64,000 nucleotides of DNA from Trichopria drosophilae (lineage: Eukaryota; Arthropoda; Insecta; Hymenoptera; Diapriidae). This document shows, in pieces, positions 19,606-30,937 of this stretch. The notes under the pieces were generated by a model that was not told where the DNA came from, searched no databases, and saw only the letters and a list, made by a program, of their open reading frames with translations. Made by a program: the position numbers and the translations under genes. Where the stretch lies: positions 160,262,001 through 160,326,000 of the forward strand of contig CM059582.1 in assembly GCA_030407085.1 (NCBI GenBank). Reading direction: 5' to 3'. Numbering within the stretch: position 1 is the stretch's first letter; each line of letters opens with the position of its first letter.

Positions 19606-19825
19606 AAACGTGTGTGACTGCATATACTGTTTGTGGGTGTGTGTGTGTGTGTGCGCGTGCACACGTGTAAGGTAGATGGCAGTCACCCTTGGAGGGGATA
19701 ATAAAAATAATAATAATAAACAGTGACCTGTCTCACAGACTGTTTGGGTCAATTATCCGCCTCTGAGGGGGGTGGTGTGTGGAAGGGGGGTGGTGGTAGT
19801 CATGACCTACCTCAACGTCGAAATG

Positions 19826-20032
19826 GGGTCAATGACCTATTAGGGGGGGGGGGTAACAACAATAACACACCATGACCTACCCCAAGGCCGTCAGAACGAG
19901 ATCAAAAAAGTTTACGGGTGGAGGTCAATGACCTCTCATGGGGAAGGGGTTAACAAAAACAATAACAAACCTTGACCTACCTCAAGGCCACCAGACGAAA
20001 ACAAAAAAGTCTATGGGCGGGGTCAATGACCT
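19826..20032. promoter_or_regulatory. Three IR-1 nuclear-receptor-like sites in right TIR
   Basis: Sites at 19826-19838 (GGGTCA-A-TGACCT), 19922-19934 (AGGTCA-A-TGACCT, perfect palindrome) and 20020-20032 (GGGTCA-A-TGACCT) mirror the left TIR sites. Their conservation on both ends partly reflects TIR homogenisation. Confidence 0.55.
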
Positions 20033-20103
20033 CTCAGGGACTGGCGCCAGGGGGGGAGGAGAGGGGGAAGTCTCCGGCGGCCTATAAGGTAACCTACTCT
20101 ACT

Positions 20104-20109
20104 TTTGTA
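20104..20109. repeat. Right target-site duplication of the Polinton
   Basis: TTTGTA, identical to 2597-2602, immediately follows the terminal CT of the element. Confidence 0.95.
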
Positions 20110-22015
20110 TTAAAATTCTTTTGCATTATTCAGTTATTTTGTCTAGAAACCAGCTAGTCCAGGGCTGTCAATATATTGGGCGGAATAAAAAAATTAAAAC
20201 AATGTAAACAACCACAACACTTAATTTTTTTATAAAATATGTGCGGAATTGTACAGAGCCTCGTGTAGGAAAGTCGTACAAATGCAGCTTAAATCGATTA
20301 TATTGTTGTATCAGTAAATAAAGACAATTATTATACAAGGAAATTATTGTGAATGCGTCAGTAAATATTATAATCGCATGAGAAGAACGAAACACACTTA
20401 TAGATTTTTTAACACTTCGTGCGAGAAACGGGATTTTTCACACGAAACATCCAGTAAAAAAAGGTTATTTTTTAAATAAGTATGAAACACAATATTCCTC
20501 TTTTAAAAAGAAAGAAAGTTGAACTTGGTTTAGATATGTGCCGTGTGATGCTTTAAATGAAAACAATCACGTTTTAAGAGCATACTAACGTTGTCCATGC
20601 GATGTCTTTCTAACCCGCGGACTTTTTTCATTATGACTTTTCTTCATTATCCAACCTTGTGTATGATCAAATGTTCAACTTATACACATGCGCACACGTA
20701 GACCATTATACGCATGCGTTGTATATATTGGCATATGTATAAACATTTATTATTGATATTGTATTGACAAAATTATACAAGAAAAAAAGATATTTCACTA
20801 TTGGCATCGTCACAACTTTATGGTTTTAGTAAAACTTATAATAAATTTAGATGCTCTATTTCATCTTTCAAATAGACTGCTGACCAATGATCAACATGTT
20901 TACGTTTTCAAGACTGCAATTTTCCCCAATTGGAGTCGATTGCTCCACAGTGGCAGGAATTACGAACAACCGTATTAATATATATGGTAAACAATATATC
21001 ATTTGATTATTTATGGTTATGTATTATAGCTTTTTATGTTATTCTTGAGACTATTTTCAGAAATGTTATATTGTTATTTGATAATGATCGTGTCGTGTTA
21101 TACCTATACTTTGTTGAATTAATTGAGATGAACTTCAGAAATTTGAAAAAAATCGTTCGGTGGAGTTGTAGTGAATGATTTTGAAAATATAAGCCATCAT
21201 TCGTTGAAATCTATTCAATTTTAAAACGCTTTAAAACGCGACAAGAAGAAAATTTGAGATGGTATTGAAACGATATCCTAGGTAGGTATTATTTTCTTAA
21301 GTGTAAATTCGATATCGGAATTTTGCCCAGTGAATGTTTGGAAACATTTCTACAGTCATATTCTTGATTAAAATAAAATTTTCATTGATAGTAGAACTTT
21401 CCAAACGCTATTAATTAAAATTGCAACTTTTTTGTATATTTAATACCATTTCGTAAATAGTATATTGGAAATTCACCACTCTGTAAGATACTCGTAGTGT
21501 ATAATTTTTGCTTTTTCTTCATTTCTAAATTATAAGCATTCCTCAATAACATAATTACACATTCTGCAAGTGAGAATTGTAAGGTTATTTCATCATAAGT
21601 ATTAAAATTATCTGTGCTTTCAGCATTTTTCGTATGAAATAACACCATAGAATTTTGACCTACACAATATTTTTTTTATCGATTCCAGGCCTTGCGTTTT
21701 CAAAAGTTTTCCTAGGCCACCATGTCTGGATATTGTATGAAATTTAAGATAAAAATAATAATTAAGATCTTCATACAAAGTAGAATATCTTTTATTCAAC
21801 AAAATTAGAATAGGCTATATAATGAATTTCGTAAATATTTCTAATGTCTTTTTAATTGCGAATAATTGTATTACTATCGCGTATACATATTAAAAACGCA
21901 GAGAAGAAATTTTCGAATGGCAATCAAAAGTGATTAAGGAATGAACAATACAATAGAGTATTCTATCAACCATCCAACATCTTAAAAGGATTAGTAATTA
22001 ACTTTATAGCTTTAA
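20110..22015. other. Host DNA, no gene seen
   Basis: This is AT-rich right-flanking DNA with only short, random-looking open frames. Nothing is supported. Confidence 0.6.
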
Positions 22016-22110
22016 CCCTAGTACAAAATGCGAGCAGTTTCTGGCCATTTTTTATGGTCTCCATGTTATAACTAATGGAGCCCAGAAAATGGCTTTATTT
22101 TCTACCAGGG
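22016..22110. mobile_element. Short hairpin MITE (copy 1)
   Basis: The left end CCCTAGTACAAAATG and the right end, reversed CCCTGGTAGAAAATA, are inverted copies, and the arms meet around GTCTCCAT/ATGGAGCC, so 95 bp fold into a near-complete hairpin. The termini resemble the other hairpin copies at 38958, 46052, 59065 and 62555. Confidence 0.6.
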
Positions 22111-25100
22111 AAAATGCTGGGGGTAATGCAATAAATATTTAAATAATAAGGGGTTGCGTCCTTTTGTTTTGTGTTGGTTGAATTAATAATCATCGACCTT
22201 TATTTCCATGCTACAGACTTAAAAATTGGAAAATGCAGATACAAATGTTGGAGAGGTAACAGTGGTTCGTCCGGAATTTGGAACTGCTATTATGCGCGCA
22301 ATCCGGAACGTTGCAGAACACTATCGCTGTCAATAACCGATATTACGCCCGGCATCATATAACATCAGCTTCTCGGAATCTCTACGGTAACATGGTATTT
22401 GACCCATATCGACATGTGTTTGACTTCCGAAAATTGGCAGGATACTGCTGCAATTCAGCATCATTGGCCGCAGAACAATTAGATACGTCAATCTCCCAAA
22501 TGTCCTTCTGAAATCAATGCGTTACAAGGTGAACCTGTGCATAATAAAATTATTATTACCGATCTCACATTTTAATAGCTTTCGTTGTATATGTAAACTA
22601 TTTAATAATAAAGGCAATAAATGCGAAACAGAAATAATTTCTCATATCTACGAGTATGTAATAATATTAAGATACATTTTTTAATGCCAACCTAATTCTA
22701 CACTTCATAACTAATATCTCGTATAAATATATCCAGGTTGAAAATCGGAAGAAAATTAAATTATAATTTGTAATTAAAACTGTGAAAGTCCTATATGTTT
22801 AGATTTTAGAAACATCTTCGCATTCTCACTATAATTTATTGAATTTCAAAGAGAATGAGCATGTATACACTTTTGAACAACGATTTAAAAGTTGCATAAA
22901 GTATAAGCATATCAGTATTTTAGATTGAGTGATGAAATTGGCAAATAACCTAACGTGTGTGGAGTGTATATGACTTCTTTTAGACTCATGAAGAAGGGTC
23001 AATATCAACCATATCTTTTTATACATTTTACCAGATCAGACCCCTAAACTAAACTAGCTGGTGTCGAGGAAAATCTAAATCCCATGTTAATTTAGATTAT
23101 ATTGAGACTAAATTTCGACTTAGAATGCTGGCAATAAGGGCTTAAAATAAATTTAGTGAAATCTAAATTAAATATAGTACCTACAGGGACCTCATCAAAT
23201 CAGGGTATCAAATGCATTTTCTTTTCAGATACAGCTAAAATGAATTGTCTTCCTAATGATTATTGCCAGAGGTATCTTATTTTATTTCACCTGTAATGTG
23301 TATAATAAAGATTTTCTCGATTTCAATTCTTATATTATGAAATCAAATGGCGATGAACTAAATTATTGCATGACTAATTCTACAAACAAAAGATCCATTA
23401 GAAAATTATATCATTCTGTTAGTATTTCACATATTGTATGTCACCTTAAATTATCTTAGAGCAATTGTATCTGGTCTTCCATTGTTACCTCACAAATCGA
23501 TATTTCAATCTCTTGGATGTTGTTGAAGTTAATCAGACTCTGTTATTCTTATTATTACTAAAAACAAGTCATATCCCAGATGCACTAGTATTCTATACAA
23601 TCTATCTCACTCTACCGATACTCATCCAATGCAAAAAAAGACCTCATCGTCATCTAACACTCCTACCATCACTGAATTAGCTCAATTTGCGAAACGATTT
23701 GATTACGTCTTTACGATTCAAATAATTTATTTCCTTCAAATGCATAAGCTTCGTTATTCACTTTGACCATGGTTGAATGTTATCCACGTGTTGGTTTCAT
23801 TGCTCAGTTCTTTTATACCTGAAACATAAAACGTAAAACTGAAATCCATAGAAACTGTCAAGAAACAGAGCTCATTTACAACTATAGGAGATATCTTGTT
23901 AGAGTCAATAATAAGTTCTTCGAAGAAGAATTATTAATTTTTAATTTCCTACTATTTGCAATTAAGTATTTAGTATAAGACATTTCCCTTCAGCAGCAAG
24001 TTTTCTTTTCCACACAAAGGGTGAAACAAATAAAAACAGCAACAACGTAATGCACGAGTACTGTAAAGAAAAGAAAAGCAACAGAATAAATGATGAAATT
24101 TCATATTTTGCCACAAACTTTTTGACCGTTGGATTAAATAATTAAGTAATAATTTGTATTCCTGATTTAAGTTCTCTCTCTCTCTCGAAATCTCGAAACA
24201 CATTTTTTCTGGTCCTGTGTTATGACTGATTGCCGAAATAAGTTAATACTGATATAGTAATTAGTCCTAGTGCTATATTATGATTTTAAATAATTATTGG
24301 CCCCAGAATAAATGTCAGATATATACGCCGGTACATCTTTCAATTCACCAACAGTAAAATATTTACTCTGTACTAATTGTCAGTATTCAACATTGAAATA
24401 GTACTGACAAAACCTCCGTTTCAGCACCCATTTAGTACTGAAGTCAGCCCTTACTATCGGAGTCCGAGCAGTGCTAGCAAACAAACCTGAAGCAGTAATG
24501 ATTTTGTTCTCTTTTTCTGAGTAGAGTCAATAGTAATCAAGCACTAAATTCAATATTTCAGATGATCGATTCTTATTTAAAATTGAATAGCAGTTACACA
24601 TCTTTTCCGACAAACATTACTGTATAAAATATGTTTGAATTAATTATTTTCTAAGTAAATAATATCGTCTGTGTAAAATTTAACCTAACCTAACCTAAAC
24701 AAAATTTCAAAATAAGGTGTTAGCGTATAAAACTTGATTTTCAGGAAAACATATAATCTATTCCAATAAGTTTGATCTGTGCTGAAATGTTATGATATCA
24801 GAAAGAATTTTTCTTCTAAAAAAAGAAGAGAATGGTCGTTTGTTCTCCACCGTAATGGAAAATCAAAAAGTTCTTACACTGCAATTCTTTTTTTTTTTTT
24901 TTATGTTTTACCAGTGCTTCATGATTGGAAAAATCGCGTTTCTATCGCGATTTACTATTTTTTCAGTAACTACACAAGTATAGCTAGTAAAGTAAAATCG
25001 ATCAAAATTTTTGAATAATTGTAAAAACTTTCTCCAAAAAAAAAACTCGAATTTTCAATAAGAATACGTAATTTCAATTTGTCATTTAGAAAACTTGTTA

Positions 25101-26580
25101 ACAATCGTTAATATCATGTGTACTACAATAGATAATCAAATCGAGAAGTTACATTTAAATGTTCGTGTAGGATGACAAGTCTTCGAGTTCTACTACTCGT
25201 CACGGTGTACCTGTATTGTATATGCGACCCTACGATTGCCATTTTGTGAAGAATTTTTGATATTCAGATTTTTTTATTCATTTTTAGTATCCCTTAGGAA
25301 TAGACAATTTTATCCAATTCTGGAAGAATTCTCTGTTAACATTAGAAAATAACATAGATATCAGATTCGTTCTTTATTTCAACTTCATTATTTTAGCTTC
25401 TGAACATTTCTAATTTATGAATAAAGATTTGTATTGTTTGTTACTCTTTATTAGTAATAACGTGAACATGAATATATTCGAGATTGACTAAAGTATGATA
25501 GATGAAAATTTAAATAAAATGACAGTAGCTATAATAATAATCGCGATACAAGTGGTCAGTGCATCGATTATACGAATCGAAACGCGTTTATTATGATCAT
25601 ATTCGAATAAAGCTATAAAATTAAACCGATTAGTAGGACGAAATGGTTAACACGACTCAATTTTATACTCCGATTGAACATTGTGCAGATTACAGGGTAT
25701 TAATTCGAAAAATAGTGCTCCTAACAAGTGCTCTTGAATTAACATGAAAAAATTACTCGATAGTCACAGCTTATTAGCATCGTAAATGTTGATCCGAAAT
25801 ATTAAATGCAATCTGCAGTAGATAAGCATCATTAATACAATACTTTTCTTCGCTATAAATTTCATTCAATCCCCTTCAATTAATTCTAATATCCGAAATA
25901 AATCATGGTATTATTTATTTTTGATCAAAATTATGAATTTGCTTTTCTTCCTGTAGTCAATCAAGTTACTGAAAAGTTTAATCTTAATTTTTAAATATAT
26001 GATACTCTCTGTTATTGACACTCTCTTAAACTAAAGGATGTCTTATTTATAATTTAGATTATTGTTAAATAAATCTATCAATATATATATACTAATTTAT
26101 ACTTTCCAAACATAAAACTGGCTTTATAATGTTTAACATTTGATTGGTATACACGTATAAAACGAACCTGTAGGTTTATAGTGGTTACAGTTAGTTTGTT
26201 ATTAATTCAAATTAGATTTTGTTGTAAATACAATAAATGGCATTTGTGAAGTTAGCAACTCCACATTTAGTTTGTTTTCAAAACAATAATATTAGTGTTA
26301 AGTAATTAAATCTAAATAAATCATTCTCAACCTTCGTTATACTTCGGATGCAACAATAATATGAACATGTTGCCTTATGATTAACCAAGATTGAATATTA
26401 CCGCTAATATTTTTTTTTTCGAACCTTCCAATTTTCATGTCGGAAGGTCACCCGCAAAATTCAGGTTATTTTTACGAAAACGTTTGAAAAATATTTTAAA
26501 TGATTGTAGTGGTCATTACTGAAACGTTTCTTATCACTTTTTTAAATTTAAACATGAAAAAATGAGTACCGAAATGGAAA
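22111..26580. other. Host DNA, no gene seen
   Basis: This is AT-rich intergenic or intronic DNA. It contains a CAGTACTG-type inverted motif cluster at about 24377-24480 and an AACCT run at 24682-24699 (three units, the TTAGG-type insect telomere sequence, too short to mean a telomere). No coding region is supported. Confidence 0.55.
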
Positions 26581-26584
26581 TACT

Positions 26585-26655
26585 GTGTGTCGGGATTTGA
26601 ACCCGGCAATTTTCGATTTCCTTGCAAATGCTCTCATTTAATCAACGTTAAGTTT
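26585..26655 (-). repeat. tRNA-like sequence (SINE or decayed tRNA)
   Basis: The minus strand has a perfect B-box GGTTCAAATCC (26603-26593) within a paired CCGGG...CCCG T-arm. Upstream is a D-arm-like GATTAAATGAGAGCATTTGC. No acceptor stem closes, so it is not a working tRNA. A tRNA-derived SINE head is likely. Confidence 0.5.
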
Positions 26656-27573
26656 ATCTATGTATGAAAATAATTTCCTTATTTCAAGATTAAAATACAT
26701 GGAAGAGAAAACTGCAAGATATGCAGCCATACTATTTTTAGATGTTCTTTCATGGTTATGCTACTGTGTATTCTGCGTCTATATTATCGAAAAATAATGC
26801 TCTCAAGAATTACAGAAATAATGATAGATGATATTTATTAATGTCATGGATCACTGATCCTTAGACATAGTAGGAAATTACATAATTTTTAAAATGTTAT
26901 GCATAACGCGCAATAATACAACAAAAATAATATGTAGCGACGACGGAAGTAAATTCATTTAAGCTATAACACCAAGCCAACACCATTCATATATCACACT
27001 CTGATCGACTGTCGCTTAATAACTTATTTGCTAATTGCATTACATTTAAAATTAAAATTAAGCTTAAGATTAACGTCGCAGGAACATAGGTAATAGTTAA
27101 TATAATATACTTTGATTCGTGCATGGAAAATTGTCATTGGAGTCTGTGAAAGTTTAATGTCTTAGATAGGTAGCAAGTCCTATTTTGAAGGCCATGATTG
27201 ATCTGCTATTTCTAGAACTGAAGACCAGTGACCCAAAATGAATTCCAGAAATAGTCAGTATGATATGACAGAAGATTAAAAGGGGAGGCAGTAGACCCAG
27301 CCGATCGTCGCAAACTGGAGATACTGGTAATCTAGTACGCAGTCATGATGGCTGTGATGTACTGAGTACTTGATACATAAGAACACCCAGAAAATAGTTA
27401 CGGCGTACAAAGATGGGGAGCCAGTTTTTCGCGGCAAAATAGGGAGACAGACCTCGTCTGAGATCGAAGATGAAACAAATTACACTATTTAATAAACGTT
27501 ATAATTTAGTATTGAGATATGCTGATGAGTCGGAGAAATTTAAGCACGCGTAATCAAAATATGGAATAATTGA
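26656..27573. other. Host DNA, no gene seen
   Basis: No frame, RNA or repeat can be supported here. Confidence 0.5.
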
Positions 27574-28027
27574 TTAATTTATTAACATTAATTTGATATT
27601 GGTTGGTAATGAGGAACTGCGATAACGAAGACAATAAATGGAATAGTGAACTCTTGACGAGATAGAGGCAATTTGTCTGTTCCATGTTAGATCGCATGCA
27701 ATATACACGCCCAGGTCTTTAACTGTATCTACAACATTGATTGGTTTTACATCCATAAGCAATGTTGGAAGATCCAACGGAACCATGGAGCATTTCTGAG
27801 TAGAGCCCAAGATGATGGCTTGCGTTTTCGTAGGATTAACCATAAGCCCAATCTCTCGTGACCATGAAACCCGAGCATCAATCTCTTCATTAAGTTGTCT
27901 GATAGTCTCGTGTAAATCTTGCAAAAGTGAGACATCGTCTGCAAATATGATAGTGCTATCTCGACAATAATTCAGTCTTTGGAATAAGGTATTGATAACC
28001 ACAATGAATATTATGGGACCGATTTTA
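27574..28027 (-). mobile_element. LINE reverse-transcriptase fragment (Jockey/R1-like)
   Basis: A ~150-residue open stretch carries reverse-transcriptase landmarks: GPIIFIVVINTL, then STIIFADDVSLLQ, where FADD stands at the catalytic YxDD, then GLMVNPTKTQAIILGS and VKDLGVYIACDLTW of the thumb region. It lacks the endonuclease, the fingers and the 3' end, and the homology stops abruptly at about 28027. It is a dead piece of a non-LTR retrotransposon; the clade assignment is tentative. Confidence 0.85.
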
Positions 28028-30401
28028 GTATACTTACATATTTAACTTACATATTAGGCTTATATATACAGTTATACTTACGTTTGCATAACACAGGTAG
28101 AACCGAAGCATTCCACATGCAATCGGTACATAACGGGATTGACTTATTTCCGGAATCAATAACAATTTAACACTGAAAATAATACTGGTAATCAGTACTG
28201 CAACAATACTGACGACCTCCAAGAGCCAGGCGTTGTTTTTTACTGATGCTAGCACTGATGATGGCGGTCAGTATTGGGTCAGTACTAATTTACTCTGCCA
28301 GTCAGTATTCGTTTAGTACCGAACCAGTTACAGGCTCCCAGTACTGGCAAGTATTTTGGCGGTATTTTTAGCAGGATTGTTTTATTCTCGCAAACAGAAC
28401 TGAATACCACTACCAGATCAACATTTTCCCGGCTTCTTGTCAGTACTGATTCATTTCCGTTAATCCGTATGGGCTGCCAGTACTGGGTTGGTATCTTGCG
28501 GGGTTTTACTCTGACTATTTGTGCCTGCGTGAGAACGTTTTTGTTCTCAACTGAAATTATTTTTTCTTGATATTAATTGTATAATAATATTTCTATAAAT
28601 AATTTGTTTTATTGCATCAATAAATCGAATTATTGGTTGTATATTAATAATTCGCATTGTTAGGGTAATGTTTAGTAACAATTCCTTTTCATTAGTGCAT
28701 ACTAATCATTTTGACACGAAATGTGGAAAGATTACAGGTACTGAAAGATAGATCTAAAATTCTTTGTTCATTCCCATAAATTGAAGTTTTGAACTTCATG
28801 AACTCGATGATTACAATATTGACATAGATAAAATATACTTAATGAACATAACCACTATTTTTCGGTCAAAGCAGTAAATGACTATTTGTTAGTTAGTAAA
28901 GGAATAATAAACGAATCCAACATGCGAAAACACGAAAAAAGTGCGTTCGTATACGAGAAAAAAAGATAAAACAGAAAATATAAAGTTTTAAGCAAAAAAA
29001 TGTCGAAACATCGTTCTCCCGTATCTTAACGCGAAAAGCGGTAATTGGCCAGCCATATTTTTCTCTGTGCGATGCGCGTTCTGAAAACGGGGCATTAATA
29101 AGATTTTCAGACGAAAAAAGGATGTAAAGCATCGACGAATCCGCTTGATAATTCGATCAAAGTATCTTGGTCCTCTGTGGCGCGAGAGAATGAGAGGCGC
29201 TCATTCAGGTTGGTCGGCTTCCCTGTATCGGTGTCAATCCAATCAATGGTTTATTAACCGACGTGTGAACGAGAGGGAACAGAGATGGATAGAGGACGGT
29301 CGTTACGGGCAGCTCGCGAGAGGGAATCGACGACGAGAGAGATGAATGTAGCCATGGCAAGCGAAAGCGAGATGAAACGCAGACAGAGAAAAATCGAATG
29401 AGAAATAAAGAGAGCGAGAGGGATGTGTAGAGGACAACAAAGAGACAGAGAGAGATGGAACGATACATTCGCGGTTTGTTTGGACAGAGAGAACGTTAAA
29501 TACGTGGTCGTTCTACACATGCATCGATTCATCCCAAAAAACACTCGGGGGAGAGGGAGAAAGCGAGTACGGAAGGAAAGAGCGAGAGAGTGAGAGAAAC
29601 ACCTAAAAAAAAAGAAGAAATCGAGGAAGAAGGTCTCTTCCGCGCATGCTGCATTGTTTCTGTGTCCTATCCGAGGGTGAGCTATCGGTTATTGGAAATC
29701 TGTATTTTTGTAGGCCATACCTTTTCCACGTTAACCCCACGTCTCCCCAGTAGGTGAATCGCATCAATGGGTCACCGCTTGATCGTCTCGATCATGCACG
29801 ATTTACACGCTCCTCGTGGAATCCTATTAGAAAGCGAACCATTGCGCGTGACATCTGTCATTGTAGTCCCTGTACCTTTAGGACCAAAATTACTGATACT
29901 TTCAAACATCCTCTTCATTTTTGTAGCATTAATGTGACCAATGAACCCGCAGGACCATTGATTTCAGCTGCATTGAAATGGGAAAAGCATCATTACATCA
30001 CATTTAATAATCACCATTATGATAACTTCCTTAATTATTACCTTACATTCAGTGGTTATAAATGATATAAATTTTTGTATAATACCTCATCACCGGATAC
30101 AAACCATAGACGATGATTCAAATAAAATGTTCAAAATTGTACCTACTAACCAATAGTTCAACATTATCAGTTTGGTGTCTTACACCGAACTTATGTAAAA
30201 GTTGTCTCCAAGAAAAAGTGAATCTATTAGTTTGTTAGTACTGGATTAATAATGACATGTAGAAAAAAATTCGGGTTGCTTACCGTGAATTCTGATTCCT
30301 AAAAATGAGATGTCAGATGGTAGCATGTGAGAAGTTGTCGTAGAAAATATCGATAAATATTAGCCTCTATACTGATGATCAAACATAAAATATCAATTGT
30401 T
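28028..30401. other. Host DNA with CAGTACTG-rich and GAGA-rich stretches
   Basis: From about 28180 to 28500 the octamer CAGTACTG and near copies recur on both strands, like a diverged cluster of small inverted repeats. From about 29150 to 29620 the plus strand is unusually purine- and GAGAG-rich and higher in GC than its surroundings. No gene is supported. Confidence 0.5.
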
Positions 30402-30937
30402 TAGTTTGATGATGAAATCAGGATATTAACGAAGCTGCAGTTAATGACGACATCATTTGCACTTGAAGCCTAGCCTGTTCGAAGATATCTACTGTTGGTA
30501 ATTAACATGTAGATACTCTCTGCACTATAGTGAAAACACAGCTGCTGTAGGATACCATTACTGATTCCCATCAGTGTTAAGTGTATTCCATGGCTTCCGT
30601 TCGAAGGGAATAATTAACAATATAATATGCTCAAGACAACCACATCTTAGGTTGTGATATTCGTGGTGATTTTTCCGCGCACAGATTTATTATTGCTGAA
30701 CTACACGGAGAACAAATTTTAATGAAAATATCCATGAATCCCACGCCATGGAACATACTTAACAATGATGGGAATCAGTGATGGTATCTTATAGTAACGG
30801 TGTTTTCAGTGCAGCGCAAAGAGTATCCACCTGTTAATTACCGACAATAGACATGGCTGAACAGGCTAAGCGTCAAGCCCAAATGATTTCATCATTAACG
30901 GCAGCCTTATTAATGTCCTGATTTCTTGATCAAACTA
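30402..30937. mobile_element. Fold-back element with ~193-bp arms
   Basis: The arms at 30402-30594 and 30745-30937 are inverted copies (roughly 75-80% by eye), separated by a 150-bp loop. Outer ends read TAGTTTGAT...AAATCAGG. Shared blocks include AGCCTGTTC, GGTAATTAACA, GATACCAT and ACTGATTCCCATCA. No coding frame is present, and no target duplication could be fixed. Confidence 0.8.

Larger units (their letters stand above)
2603..20103. mobile_element. Polinton/Maverick (adintovirus-like) element, complete, 17.5 kb
   Basis: The element starts 5'-AGTAGAGTAGG and ends with its inverse, is flanked by a perfect 6-bp TTTGTA duplication, and carries terminal inverted repeats of about 1 kb. Inside are the hallmark Polinton genes: protein-primed PolB, chromodomain integrase, A32-like ATPase, adenain-like protease, double-jelly-roll major capsid protein and penton-like minor capsid protein. 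Polintons are virus-derived self-synthesising transposons; related adintoviruses are thought to form virions. Here the virion, packaging and integration frames are open, while PolB and one conserved companion gene are broken by frameshifts and a stop. This copy is therefore probably unable to replicate itself, although proteins from another copy could help it. Confidence 0.97.
19113..20103. repeat. Right terminal inverted repeat
   Basis: This is the reverse of 2603-3782 without the extra 180-bp unit. It carries (GA)n at about 19560-19600, (GT)n near 19636-19652, and the three hexamer palindromes. Its inner edge is the duplicated protease 3' end. Confidence 0.93.

Noticed and set aside
24682..24699. 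Telomere or telomeric insertion
   Set aside because: Only about three AACCT units; common interstitial short run.
26585..26655. Functional tRNA gene
   Set aside because: B-box is good but no acceptor stem pairs and the D-arm is degenerate.
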